Below, in pieces: positions 51,505 to 60,166 of a stretch of 64,000 bases of DNA. The stretch's first letter is position 1. Each line of letters starts with the position of its first letter. Source of the DNA: Ramlibacter sp. (GTDB lineage Bacteria > Pseudomonadota > Gammaproteobacteria > Burkholderiales > Burkholderiaceae_C); NCBI GenBank assembly GCA_029237735.1, contig JAQZBU010000002.1:35360-99359 (forward strand). The letters are read 5' to 3'. Under the pieces are notes generated by a model. That model ran no database searches. It saw nothing but the letters and a program-made list of their open reading frames with translations, and was not told the origin of the DNA. The translations under genes and the position numbers were made by a program.

Positions 51505-52812
51505 TCAGACCGGCTGGCGAACCTTTGCCGGCTCGCGGTTGAGCAGGGCATACAGCAGGATCGCGCCGAACGTCGCGGTGCCGATGCCGCCGAGCGCGAA
51601 GCCGCCGAACTTGAGCGTGAAGTCACCCGTGCCCAGCACCAGCGTGATCGCGGCAACGATGAGGTTGCGGTTCTGCGAGAAGTCCACCTTGTTGTCCACC
51701 CAGATCTTCGCGCCCGCGGCAGCGATCAGGCCGAACACCACGATGGACACACCACCCATCACGGGCAGCGGAATCGCCTGGATAATTGCGCCGAACTTCG
51801 GCGAGAAGCCCAGCACGATGGCGATCACGGCCGCCACGATGAACACCGCCGTGGAATAGATCTTGGTGGCTGCCATCACGCCGATGTTCTCGGCATACGT
51901 CGTGACGCCGGTACCGCCCGCCGCGCCGCTGACGACAGTGGCGATGCCGTCGCCGATGAAGGCGCGGCCGATGTAGGGGTCGAGGTTGCGGCCCGTCATC
52001 GCGGTGACGGCCTTGATGTGGCCGAGGTTCTCGGCGACCAGGATAATGGCCACCGGCACGATCAGCATCATCGCGGCGCTGTCGAACACCGGCGCAGCGA
52101 AGCCCGGCGCGCCGACCCACGCGGCGTTGGCGATGCCCGAGAGGTCGAGCGGCTTGCCCAGTCCCAGGCCGTTGGCGAGTACGGCGTAGATCACGCTGGC
52201 GACGATGAGGCCGATCAGGATCAAAAGGCGCTGCGCCATGCCGCGCGTGAACACCGCGACCATGCCGACGGACACGAAGGTGACGACCTGCATCCACGAA
52301 TCGAAGTTGCTCGCCGCCATGTTCTTCACCGGGATGCTCGCGAGGTTCAGGCCGATCACGGCCACAACTGCGCCGGTGACCACGGGCGGCATCACGCGCT
52401 CGATCCAGTCGGTGCCGATCGCATGAACGATCGCGCCGATGATGGCGTACACGACTCCGCAGGCGATGATGCCGCCCAGGGCGACACCGATGTTGCCGTT
52501 GGGCCCCTTGCCCGCGTACGCCGTGGCCGCGATCACCACGCCGATGAAGGCGAAGCTCGAGCCGAGGTAGCTCGGCACCTTGCCGCCCGTGACGAGGAAG
52601 AAGATCAGTGTGCCGACGCCGCTCATCAGGATGGCGACGTTGGGATCGAACCCCATGAGGATCGGCGCCAGCACGGTGGCCCCGAACATTGCGATCACGT
52701 GCTGCACGCCCATCGCCGCCGTTTGCGGCCAGGGCAGCCGCTCGTCGGGCGCGATCACGCCTCCCTGGTGCAGCACGTCGGAGGGTTTCTCCGTCCAGTC
52801 GAACATTCCCAT
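51505..52812 (-). CDS. uraA: uracil-xanthine permease family transporter
   Basis: 435 residues. The start GGVIAPDERLPWPQTAAMGVQHVIAMFGATVLAPILMGFDPN and the segments VVAVIGLNLASIPVKNMAA and IPLPVMGGVSIVVFGLIAAAG, AAGGTGVTTYAENIGVMAATK match the NCS2 family (14 membrane segments). Transports uracil or another pyrimidine by proton symport. The symbol is by best-described family; RutG is an alternative. Confidence 0.88.
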   Translation of the reverse strand: MGMFDWTEKPSDVLHQGGVIAPDERLPWPQTAAMGVQHVIAMFGATVLAPILMGFDPNVAILMSGVGTLIFFLVTGGKVPSYLGSSFAFIGVVIAATAYAGKGPNGNIGVALGGIIACGVVYAIIGAIVHAIGTDWIERVMPPVVTGAVVAVIGLNLASIPVKNMAASNFDSWMQVVTFVSVGMVAVFTRGMAQRLLILIGLIVASVIYAVLANGLGLGKPLDLSGIANAAWVGAPGFAAPVFDSAAMMLIVPVAIILVAENLGHIKAVTAMTGRNLDPYIGRAFIGDGIATVVSGAAGGTGVTTYAENIGVMAATKIYSTAVFIVAAVIAIVLGFSPKFGAIIQAIPLPVMGGVSIVVFGLIAAAGAKIWVDNKVDFSQNRNLIVAAITLVLGTGDFTLKFGGFALGGIGTATFGAILLYALLNREPAKVRQPV

Positions 52813-52877
52813 TCTCTCGCTCCTTCTTGTGAAAGTGCAGCGATGCTATGGGCAATGGCCATGCCAGGCAAGTCTTG

Positions 52878-52915
52878 ATCCCTCTCCCTCTGGGAAGGGT
52901 CGGGGTGAGGGCCAC
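52878..52915. repeat. CCCTCTCCC / GGGAAGGG palindromic repeat
   Basis: CCCTCTCCCTCTGGGAAGGG then GGGTGAGGG, in the gap upstream of the uraA start and after the hydrolase stop. Same family as the element in minC. Confidence 0.7.
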
Positions 52916-52933
52916 CCGGCGAAGGCGCTTCAG

Positions 52934-53818
52934 CTATGCGACGAAGATCGCGACCTTGCCCAGCACTTGCGCGTCCTTGAGCAGCTTGCGATGGCCCAGG
53001 CCCTGCGTGGGCAACAACTCGGCGCCGCGTATGGCGTGCGAATACGCCATACCGTCCGCGAAAACGTTGATGCTGTCCTCCCGATCGTGCACCACGAGCG
53101 TGGGCACGCGGATGCGCGGGCCCACGGCATCGGGCTCGAACTGCGGCATCAGGATGCCCTCACGCGCTTCGATCCGCTTTTGCATCGCGGCGCGTGTCGT
53201 CTCCGACAGGCCGAAGACATGCGCGAACAGGCGCGTGTACTCAGGCGGCGAGGCCGCGGGCGCCAGCAACACAAGCCGTTCCACACCCAGCCCGCGGCTG
53301 GAGACATAAGCGGCGGCCGTGGCGCCGAGCGAATGCGCGACGAGCGCGCGCACCGTGTGGCCTTGCTGGCGCAGGCGCGCCGTGACGTAGTCGATCACCC
53401 GCGTGAACTGCGGCAGCGTGCTTTGCGCGCCGGGGCTGCGTCCGTGCGCCGGCATCTCGACGATCACGGGGCGCATGCCTTGAGCCCTCAGTGACTCGGC
53501 CAACGCCAGCATCTGCCCGGCGTGGCCGCCCCAGCCGTGCACCAGCAGCGCGACGGGCCCATGGGGCGCGGCTGGCTGCGAGTAAACAGTGACGCCGCTG
53601 TCCTCGAAGGGCCAGGCCTCGACGCGCCAGGCGGCATCCCACGCCTTGCCGCGATGCAGCCACTTCGGCGGCAGCGGCGTGAGGAACAAGCGGCATGCGG
53701 CGCGCACCGCGAGCGCGGGCCACAGCGTCTGCGAAGCGGCGAGGGCCAGGCGGAACAGGCGAATGCCGGGGCTGGCCTGGTAGAAGGCCGATGTGGCCTC
53801 GATGGCGGTGCGCGTCAT
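52934..53818 (-). CDS. alpha/beta hydrolase
   Basis: 294 residues. VALLVHGWGGHAGQM (oxyanion), VAHSLGATAAAYV (nucleophile Ser), RIRVPTLVVHDREDSINVF (Asp) and QGLGHRKLLKD (His). Serine hydrolase without predictable substrate. ATG 53818 (MTRTAIEAT) is chosen; ATG 53833 is in frame. It lies downstream of a 37-residue ORF whose promoter carries a TetR-type operator. Confidence 0.85.
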   Translation of the reverse strand: MTRTAIEATSAFYQASPGIRLFRLALAASQTLWPALAVRAACRLFLTPLPPKWLHRGKAWDAAWRVEAWPFEDSGVTVYSQPAAPHGPVALLVHGWGGHAGQMLALAESLRAQGMRPVIVEMPAHGRSPGAQSTLPQFTRVIDYVTARLRQQGHTVRALVAHSLGATAAAYVSSRGLGVERLVLLAPAASPPEYTRLFAHVFGLSETTRAAMQKRIEAREGILMPQFEPDAVGPRIRVPTLVVHDREDSINVFADGMAYSHAIRGAELLPTQGLGHRKLLKDAQVLGKVAIFVA

Positions 53819-53840
53819 GGGGGTCCCCTTCAAAGGAAGA

Positions 53841-53954
53841 TCAATAGAAAATCATGTCTTCGTTGTTGCGCGGCAAGCCGCGCAGCGATTCGAGCGCGGC
53901 GCGAACGGCGCGCCAGCCGCCGTAGACGGCGGCGATCAGGAGGATGGTGAACAT
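53841..53954 (-). CDS. 37-residue small membrane-like protein
   Basis: MFTILLIAAVYGGWRAVRAALESLRG followed by LPRNNEDMIFY. AAAGGAA lies 8 bases before ATG 53954. A short hydrophobic N-terminus and a basic amphipathic helix suggest a membrane-associated microprotein. It is 22 bases upstream of the hydrolase gene, probably in one operon. It is also in frame with the broken TetR gene, which is a coincidence of the deletion. Confidence 0.5.
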   Translation of the reverse strand: MFTILLIAAVYGGWRAVRAALESLRGLPRNNEDMIFY

Positions 53955-53967
53955 GTCAGTTCCTTTC

Positions 53968-53985
53968 TTCGCACAATCGTGCGAA
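53968..53985. promoter_or_regulatory. TetR-type operator 2 (before the small ORF/hydrolase operon)
   Basis: TTCGCACAATCGTGCGAA is a perfect palindrome (7-base arms, 4-base centre). Its GCAC-N4-GTGC core and GTGCGAA half match operator 1 at 54515-54542. It ends 14 bases before the ATG of the small ORF. Confidence 0.65.
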
Positions 53986-54024
53986 ATATGGACGGGCTGG
54001 GGCGGGAGAAACATCGTCGAAGCT

Positions 54025-54509
54025 CTACTTCTTGTAGGTGTCCAGCAGGCGGCGCCAGGTGGACTGGGCCCGCTCGGCGGCACGCGGGTCGCGCAGGAAG
54101 CGCGCGTCGTGGACCAGACCCAGCACCAGCGCGCAAGCGGCCCTTCGCGGTCGTCCAGCTCGAAGGCGCCTGCTGAGAAGATGCAGCCGCTGCGCGCGTC
54201 GATGTCGCGGGTGCGAACGATCCAGCGGTTCATGATCTCGTCCAGGCGCGGCAGGCCTTTGGGCAACTGCATTGCGGGCACGAACACATCCGCCAGGAAG
54301 CGCCGGCCGAACTCCTCGATCACGGCCTTCTGCAAGGCCTCACGGGACCCGATGCGGGAAAAGACACCGCTCTTGGACAGGCCGATGCGATCAGCCACTG
54401 CCTGAAGCGTGATGGCCTCCAGCCCTTCCGCTGAGGCGAGGTCGAGCCCTGCGCCGACGATGGCGGCACGGGTGAGTTCGCTCTTCTGGGTCTTGGCGTC
54501 CATGGACAT
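54025..54509 (-). pseudogene. TetR family regulator with internal deletion
   Basis: The N-terminal part (MDAKTQKSELTRAAIVGAGLDLASAEGLEAITLQAVADRIGLSKSGVFSRIGS in outline, here only AITLQAVADRIGLSKSGVF quoted) is a TetR HTH, continuing to FELDDREGPL. The usual C-terminus (LVHDARFLRDPRAAERAQSTW, RRLLDTYKK, TAG at 54025) is in another frame. About 45 residues are missing near 54130. Without the deletion it would be near the normal 200 residues. The 5' frame reads through into the 37-residue ORF. Confidence 0.8.
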
Positions 54510-54514
54510 GGGAT

Positions 54515-54542
54515 GCAATATAGCACGCATGTGCGAAATTGC
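54515..54542. promoter_or_regulatory. TetR-type operator 1 between tetR and the acetoacetyl-CoA synthetase gene
   Basis: A 28-base imperfect palindrome: GCAATATAGCAC, GCAT, GTGCGAAATTGC, with 10 of 12 arm positions paired. It lies between the divergent tetR start (54509) and the ATG at 54574 and shares the GCAC-N4-GTGC core with operator 2. Confidence 0.65.
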
Positions 54543-54573
54543 AAATCACCCCGGCGCTGTTAGGCTTTTGGGC

Positions 54574-56598
54574 ATGACTTCCCCTTTTGTTCCCCAGATC
54601 CGCCTCTATCAGGATTGGCTGCGCGAAACGCGTGGCCTGTCGTTCGACGATTACGACGCGCTCTGGCGCTGGTCCGTGACGGACCTGTCTGCGTTCTGGC
54701 AGAGCGTCTGGGACTACTTCGACCTTCGCTCGCCCACGCCATACAGAACTGTACTGCGCGAGGAGAAAATGCCCGGCGCGAAATGGTTTGAAGGCGCGCA
54801 GTTCAACTACGCGCACCAGGTGCTGCGCCATGTCGACAAGGCACACGCGGCGGGCTTCCCCGCAGTGATCAGCCGCAACGAGAAGGGCGAGCATCGCGAA
54901 CTGGCGTGGCCGCAGCTGCGCCAACAGGTCGCGTCGCTCGCGCTGCACCTGAAAGCCCAAGGTGTGCAGCCGGGTGACCGCGTCGCCGCTTACCTGCCCA
55001 ACATCCCCGAAGCGATGGTCGCCTTCCTCGCGGTGGTAAGCATCGGCGGCATCTGGAGCATTTGCGCGCCCGACATGGGCACCAATGCTGTGCTCGACCG
55101 CTTCCGGCAGATCGAGCCCAAGGTGTTGATCGCCTGCGACGGCGTGCAATACGGCGGGCGGGAGTTTGACCGCACCGCCGTGGTGGCCGAGATGCGCGCC
55201 GCGCTGCCGAGCGTTACGCACCTGATACTGCATCGCAACCTTGGCGCTGCCGATTCCGGGCTGGAAGTCCTGATGCCATGGACCGGCATGGCGCAGGCCA
55301 TCGCGCGGAACGACGCGCAGACGGAAGCGTTCGAGCCCGAGTGGCTCCCCTTCGACCACCCCCTGTGGATCGTGTATTCCAGTGGCACGACCGGCCTGCC
55401 CAAGCCAATCGTGCACGGGCACGGTGGCACCGTGCTGGTGGGCCTCGCGCTCAAGGCGCTGCACAACGACATCGGCTGCAGTTACGACGCCAACAGCTGG
55501 GGCGAGCGCTACCACTGGTACAGCTCGACCGGCTGGGTCATGTGGAACGCACAGACGAGCGGCCTGCTCCACGGCACCACCTGCTGCATCTACGACGGCA
55601 ACCCAGGAGGCTCGAAAGACAAACCGGACTGGACGGTGCTGTGGCGTTTCGCGGCGGAGCTGGGCGTCACGTTCTTCGGCGCGGGCGCGGCGTTCTTCGC
55701 GAACTGCATGAAGGCGGGGGTGGACTTGTCGGACTGTGGCGACTTGAGAGCCGTGAGAGCGTTGGGCACGACGGGCTCTCCCTTGTCGGAGGAAGCGCAG
55801 CGCTGGGGCACCGCGCAATTCGAGAAGATCGGCAAGCCCGGCATCTGGTGGTGCAACATCTCCGGCGGCACCGACTTCGCGGGTGCCTTCATCGGCGGCC
55901 ATCGCGAACTGCCGCTCGTTCCGGGCGAGATGCAATGCCGCCTGCTTGGATGCGCAGTCGAAGCGTGGAACGAGCAAGGACAGCCAGTCATCGGCGAAGT
56001 CGGCGAGCTGGTCTGCACCAAGCCGATCCCTTCCATGCCGCTGTACTTCTGGAACGACGAAGGCAACAAGCGACTGCTCTCATCCTACTTCGACACCTAC
56101 CCCGGCGTGTGGCGGCATGGCGACTGGCTGAAGATCCAGCCTTCTGGCGGTTGCATCATCTACGGCCGCAGTGATGCGACGATCAACCGACATGGCTTGC
56201 GCATGGGTACCAGCGAGTTGTACAGCGCGGTGGAGGCGCTGCCCGAGGTGCTGGACTCCCTGGTGGTGGACCTCGAATACCTGGGCCTCGAAAGTTACAT
56301 GCCGCTGTTTGTCGTGCTTCGCCCCGGTGCCGTGTTGGACGCCGCCATGAAGGAGAAGATCAACAACGCGATCAAGACTGCGTTGTCGCCGCGCTTCGTG
56401 CCCGACGGCATCTTCCCAGTCGCCGAAATCCCGCGCACGCTGTCGGGCAAGAAGCAGGAGCTGCCGATCAAGAAGCTGCTGTTGGGGCAGCCTCTTGAGA
56501 AGGTGGTGAACCGCGACGCCATGGCCAACCCGGCTTGCCTGGATTGGTACGTATCTTTCGCGCGGAGCCATGTGCAATCTAGTGTCCCCCGAAAGTAA
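54574..56598 (+). CDS. aacS: acetoacetyl-CoA synthetase
   Basis: 674 residues, the usual length for AacS and longer than typical acetyl-CoA synthetases. AMP-binding motif YSSGTTGLPKPIVHGHGG, WYSSTGWVMWNAQTSGLLHG, GTTGSPLSEEA and the C-terminal LSGKKQELPIKK (acyl-adenylate Lys). It activates acetoacetate with ATP and CoA, for growth on ketone bodies or leucine. The ATG at 54574 follows operator 1 closely. Confidence 0.9.
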   Translation: MTSPFVPQIRLYQDWLRETRGLSFDDYDALWRWSVTDLSAFWQSVWDYFDLRSPTPYRTVLREEKMPGAKWFEGAQFNYAHQVLRHVDKAHAAGFPAVISRNEKGEHRELAWPQLRQQVASLALHLKAQGVQPGDRVAAYLPNIPEAMVAFLAVVSIGGIWSICAPDMGTNAVLDRFRQIEPKVLIACDGVQYGGREFDRTAVVAEMRAALPSVTHLILHRNLGAADSGLEVLMPWTGMAQAIARNDAQTEAFEPEWLPFDHPLWIVYSSGTTGLPKPIVHGHGGTVLVGLALKALHNDIGCSYDANSWGERYHWYSSTGWVMWNAQTSGLLHGTTCCIYDGNPGGSKDKPDWTVLWRFAAELGVTFFGAGAAFFANCMKAGVDLSDCGDLRAVRALGTTGSPLSEEAQRWGTAQFEKIGKPGIWWCNISGGTDFAGAFIGGHRELPLVPGEMQCRLLGCAVEAWNEQGQPVIGEVGELVCTKPIPSMPLYFWNDEGNKRLLSSYFDTYPGVWRHGDWLKIQPSGGCIIYGRSDATINRHGLRMGTSELYSAVEALPEVLDSLVVDLEYLGLESYMPLFVVLRPGAVLDAAMKEKINNAIKTALSPRFVPDGIFPVAEIPRTLSGKKQELPIKKLLLGQPLEKVVNRDAMANPACLDWYVSFARSHVQSSVPRK

Positions 56599-56670
56599 TT
56601 GCGGGGTCGCGAGGCGGACAAATGCACTGATCCCGTCCCCAACGCAGACATTGACTTGTGCGACAGCGCA

Positions 56671-57561
56671 CTAGCCCTGGTGAGTCGGCAGCGCCTCAAG
56701 AACGTCCATGAATTCGCGCACCTTCGCGGGCATGAGCCGACGCCCTGGTAGCAGTGCATAGATGCGCAATGGGGCGCAGCGCCAGTCGGGCAGCAGCGCG
56801 ACCAGCCGGCCTTGCTGCACGGCTGCGGTGCAGAACGTCGCCGTGATGCGCGCGACCCCCAGCCCCGCCAGCGCGGCTTCCATCCGCACGCCCGCGTTGC
56901 CGCTGCGCATGCGCGGGTTGCGCACCTCGACTTTCGCGGCCGTGCCGTCTGCCGCCGTGAACTCCCAATCGCTGTCGTCCGCCCCCGCGAGCAACGGCAG
57001 CGCGTTCAGGTCTTCCGGAGAATTCAGCACGCCGTGGCGAGCCAGCAGTTCCGGCGAAGCGAACAGCGCACGCTCGAGCGAGTACACCTTGCGCGTCACG
57101 ATGCTCGAAGGCGCGAAGCTGTGTTCGATCGCCGAGAACACGATGTCGTAATTGCGCTCGAACAGCGGCACGCGCGAATGCTCGACGTCGATGTGCACCT
57201 TCAGTTGCGGGTGCTGCGCCATGATCTTGCACGCTACTTCGGCCAGATGGTGCGCGCCGAACTCATAGGGCGCGGCGATGCGCAGCGTGCCCTGCACCTG
57301 CGCGCCCTTGGCGATCGCGTCGACGGCGAGTTCGCGCAACTGCGAGAACGGCTTGGAGATGTCGCGATAGAGTGATTCTCCCGCGTCGGTCAGGCGCAGG
57401 CTGCGGGTGGTGCGCTCCAGCAGGCGCGTGCCGAGCTGCTCTTCCAGGCGAGTCACCGAGGCGCTCAGGCTGGACTTGGGACGGTCGAGCGCGCGCGCGG
57501 CGGCGGTAAAGCCGCCGTGCTCGACCACCTGACAGAAAGCGTCGAAGTCGTCCCAGTTCAT
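56671..57561 (-). CDS. LysR family transcriptional regulator
   Basis: 296 residues. Typical HTH: DDFDAFCQVVEHGGFTAAARALDRPKSSLSASVTRLEEQLGTRLLERTTRSL (quoted by its parts GGFTAAARAL and SVTRLEEQLGTRLLER). The effector domain starts near residue 90 (GTLRIAAPYEFG). It is divergent from the Rieske oxygenase gene, a common LysR layout; the inducer is unknown. Confidence 0.92.
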   Translation of the reverse strand: MNWDDFDAFCQVVEHGGFTAAARALDRPKSSLSASVTRLEEQLGTRLLERTTRSLRLTDAGESLYRDISKPFSQLRELAVDAIAKGAQVQGTLRIAAPYEFGAHHLAEVACKIMAQHPQLKVHIDVEHSRVPLFERNYDIVFSAIEHSFAPSSIVTRKVYSLERALFASPELLARHGVLNSPEDLNALPLLAGADDSDWEFTAADGTAAKVEVRNPRMRSGNAGVRMEAALAGLGVARITATFCTAAVQQGRLVALLPDWRCAPLRIYALLPGRRLMPAKVREFMDVLEALPTHQG

Positions 57562-57677
57562 TGTTCAGGTTTCGGAACACAGAAGACAGCGGGGCCGATT
57601 GATCCGGGCGCGGACCCTGCCTAGCATTGTCCCATCCGAAAAAACACCGCGCGAATTCATCGCGCAGAGAGTACTTC

Positions 57678-58814
57678 ATGTTCCTGAAAAATTGCTGGTA
57701 TGTGGCCGCTTGGGACCACGAACTCATCGACGGCAAGCTGCTCGCGCGAACCCTGCTCGAAGAGCGCGTCCTGCTGTACAAGGGCGAGAGCGGCCAGGTC
57801 GTCGCGCTGAAAGACCGCTGCTGCCACCGCGGCGCACCGCTTTCACTGGGCCGGCGCGAGGGGGATTGCATCCGCTGCATGTACCACGGCCTCAAGTTCG
57901 ACCCCACGGGCAAGTGCGTCCAGATTCCGGGGCAGGACAACATCCCGGCCAAGCTGGGCGTGCGCAGCTATCCGGTCGTGGAACGTGATCATCTGGTGTG
58001 GATCTGGATGGGTGAGCCCGAACACGCGAACCCGGGCGACATCCTTGATTTCCCGTTCCTGCGCGACAAGCAGTGGAAGGGCATTCCCGGCTACCTGCAC
58101 TACGACGCCAACTACCTGCTGATCGTGGACAACCTGAGCGACTTTGCGCACCTGGCCTTTGTGCACACGAAGACGCTGGGTGGTTCAGAGGAATACGCCT
58201 ACGTCACCAAGCCGCTGGCGATGGAACGGCTGGAGCGCGGCTTTCGCGTCGAGCGCTGGCACATGAACGCGCCGCCCCCGCCCTTCCACAAGAAGGTGCT
58301 GCCCGCCTCGGAGAAGACGCAGAACGTGGACCGCCGCAACATCGGCCACATGCACATCCCCGGAAACTTCTTTCTGTACACGACATTCACGCCTGCCGGC
58401 AGTGGCGCCGAGAAGGGCATCAGCGAGGGCGCACGCGATTACCGCAACTGCCAATTCATGACGCCCGAGACGCGCAAGACCACGCACCATTTCTGGATCT
58501 ACCTGAACAACTTCGAGGGCGAAGACGCCAACATCTCGCGCTCGCTGCACGCGAGCCTGATCGAGGGGTTCCTGGAGGACAAGCACATCATCGAGGCGCA
58601 GCAGCGCGCGATGGACGAAGACCCGGATTTCAAGCTGCTCGCCGTCGTTGCCGATGCGCCGCTGGCGCACTTTCGGCGCACGCTCGACCAGCTGATCGCG
58701 AAGGAGCAACCCTCAGCAGCCAGCGTCTTCACCCCGGCCGACGATTCACCAGCACGATCCCAGCCGCCACCCCGCAAAGAGCCAGCATCAGCCGCAAAGT
58801 CAGTGGCTCCTTGA
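57678..58814 (+). CDS. Rieske aromatic-ring oxygenase, vanillate demethylase oxygenase-like
   Basis: 378 residues. Rieske centre: Cys48-x-His50 (RCCHRGAPLSLGRREGDC) and Cys67-x2-His70 (RCMYHGLKFD). The mononuclear iron site lies in NLSDFAHLAFVH. This is the VanA/dicamba-type three-component subgroup. No reductase or ferredoxin gene is adjacent. The C-terminal 30 residues overlap the convergent transporter gene by 86 bases; this tail (ADDSPARSQPPPRKEP) looks like an extension after a lost stop. Confidence 0.88.
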   Translation: MFLKNCWYVAAWDHELIDGKLLARTLLEERVLLYKGESGQVVALKDRCCHRGAPLSLGRREGDCIRCMYHGLKFDPTGKCVQIPGQDNIPAKLGVRSYPVVERDHLVWIWMGEPEHANPGDILDFPFLRDKQWKGIPGYLHYDANYLLIVDNLSDFAHLAFVHTKTLGGSEEYAYVTKPLAMERLERGFRVERWHMNAPPPPFHKKVLPASEKTQNVDRRNIGHMHIPGNFFLYTTFTPAGSGAEKGISEGARDYRNCQFMTPETRKTTHHFWIYLNNFEGEDANISRSLHASLIEGFLEDKHIIEAQQRAMDEDPDFKLLAVVADAPLAHFRRTLDQLIAKEQPSAASVFTPADDSPARSQPPPRKEPASAAKSVAP

Positions 58815-59625
58815 GCAACACAACGCCGAGTACCAGTGCGAACACCGGCGTGAGGAACGTGAACGACGACATCTGCGTCGCCGGGTAGTGCCGCAGCATC
58901 CACATCCAGGCGAGGTAACTCGCGAACGCGCCGATGGCGGTCTGCAGCGCGATCGATCCCCAGGCGTACGCGGAATAGGACAACGACCAGGTTTCGCCCA
59001 GGGCCAGCGAGATCACAGGCGCCGTCACAGCCGTTACGGCCACCTGGTAGAACAAGGTCTTCTCTGCGCTGGCGCGGGACATCGCGGAGGCGCGGATGAC
59101 GAGCGTCGTCAGCCCCCACAGAACACCTCCCGCCAGCGCGAGCGCGTCGCCACGCATTTGGCGCGCCGTACTGGTGCCGCTGAAGCCCTCGCTGAACGCC
59201 ACCGCGACGGCCGCAAAAGCCGCGACAAGCCCCACCCATTGGATTGGCCGCAACTTCTCTGCGGCTACGAACCGCGGCAGCAGCAGCGCCACCACGAACG
59301 GTGAGGTGTACAGGAACACCGTCAGGCGCGAGGCCGTCGTGTCGCGCAGGCCGAGATAGATGCAGCTGAACTCGCCGGCGAAGAGGACGCCGGCAAGCAG
59401 GCCGGCGCGCAGCGTGCCATCGCGCGCGAACAGCTTGACACCACGCACCACGCACCAGAGCCACAGCAGCGCGGTGGCACCCACGAAACGGATGGATGCC
59501 TGCCACAGCGGGGGTACCTCGACAACGGTTGTCTTGATCAGGATTTGCTGGAACCCCCAGAACAGGCAGCAGGCGAGCAGCAGGGAAACCGCGAGCGTGT
59601 CGAGGTGCTGTTTTCGTTCGGTCAT
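58729..59625 (-). CDS. EamA/DMT family transporter
   Basis: 298 residues with about ten membrane segments in two EamA repeats: LAVSLLLACCLFWGFQQILIKTTV and GVLWGLTTLVIRASAMSRASAEKTLFYQVAVTAV. Exports or imports small metabolites; substrate unknown. ATG 59625 (MTERKQHLD) is chosen over the frame start at 59781. The last 86 bases overlap the Rieske gene. Confidence 0.88.
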   Translation of the reverse strand: MTERKQHLDTLAVSLLLACCLFWGFQQILIKTTVVEVPPLWQASIRFVGATALLWLWCVVRGVKLFARDGTLRAGLLAGVLFAGEFSCIYLGLRDTTASRLTVFLYTSPFVVALLLPRFVAAEKLRPIQWVGLVAAFAAVAVAFSEGFSGTSTARQMRGDALALAGGVLWGLTTLVIRASAMSRASAEKTLFYQVAVTAVTAPVISLALGETWSLSYSAYAWGSIALQTAIGAFASYLAWMWMLRHYPATQMSSFTFLTPVFALVLGVVLLKEPLTLRLMLALCGVAAGIVLVNRRPG

Positions 59626-59695
59626 CGCTGCGAATGGTAGCGTGCCACCATGCCCCTCGTCTCCCGGCCGTGATGGCCGCTGACGCGTCAGCGGT

Positions 59696-60166
59696 TCAGG
59701 CGTGCTGGGCCAGCTTGCCCAGCAGCTTCTTGAGCGCGACCTTCTCCGGTGCCTCCAGCGCGCGCAGCATCGCGGCCTCATGCGCGCGCGCCTTGTCCAC
59801 CAGCGGGCGCACCAGTCGTTTGCCCGCCGCCGTAGCCGTTACCAGCGTGCAACGCTGGTCTCCGGGATCGGCCTGCAGCGCCACCCAGCCCTGGTCGTTC
59901 ATGCGCTGAACGAGCTTGGTCACGGTGGGTTGCTTGGCCAGCACTTCATGGGCCAGCTGGCCCACCGTGAGCGGGTCGCCATCGTGCAGCGTGGCCAGAA
60001 CGCGCCATTCGATGGAGCTCAGGCCGGCCGCGCGTACATGCGCGTCGAACTCCTTGTAGAGTGCGTGGTTGGCCTGGCCCAGGAGGTAGCCCAGGTAGCT
60101 GTCCACGAAACGGGAGCTGCCACGCTTTGGGGTGGCCGGGCGGCGCACAACTGCGGCGTTGCTCAC
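59696..60166 (-). CDS. MarR family transcriptional regulator
   Basis: 156 residues. Winged helix: FDAHVRAAGLSSIEWRVLATLHDGDPLTVGQLAHEVLAKQPTVTKLVQRMNDQGWV (quoted by LSSIEWRVLATL and VGQLAHEVLAKQPTVTKLVQRM). The NicR-type position next to nicX-like genes suggests repression of that operon. It overlaps the flavin reductase stop (ATGA), so the two genes are in one operon. Confidence 0.9.
   Translation of the reverse strand: MSNAAVVRRPATPKRGSSRFVDSYLGYLLGQANHALYKEFDAHVRAAGLSSIEWRVLATLHDGDPLTVGQLAHEVLAKQPTVTKLVQRMNDQGWVALQADPGDQRCTLVTATAAGKRLVRPLVDKARAHEAAMLRALEAPEKVALKKLLGKLAQHA

Noticed and set aside
53841..54530. Continuous 229-residue TetR protein on the minus strand
   Set aside because: After DDREGPL the frame loses all TetR character, while the true C-terminus is in another frame. 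The fusion with the 37-residue ORF is a result of the deletion.
56599..56670. Insertion sequence end after aacS (TAGTGTCCCCCGAAAG)
   Set aside because: No matching inverted end, target duplication or transposase was found.
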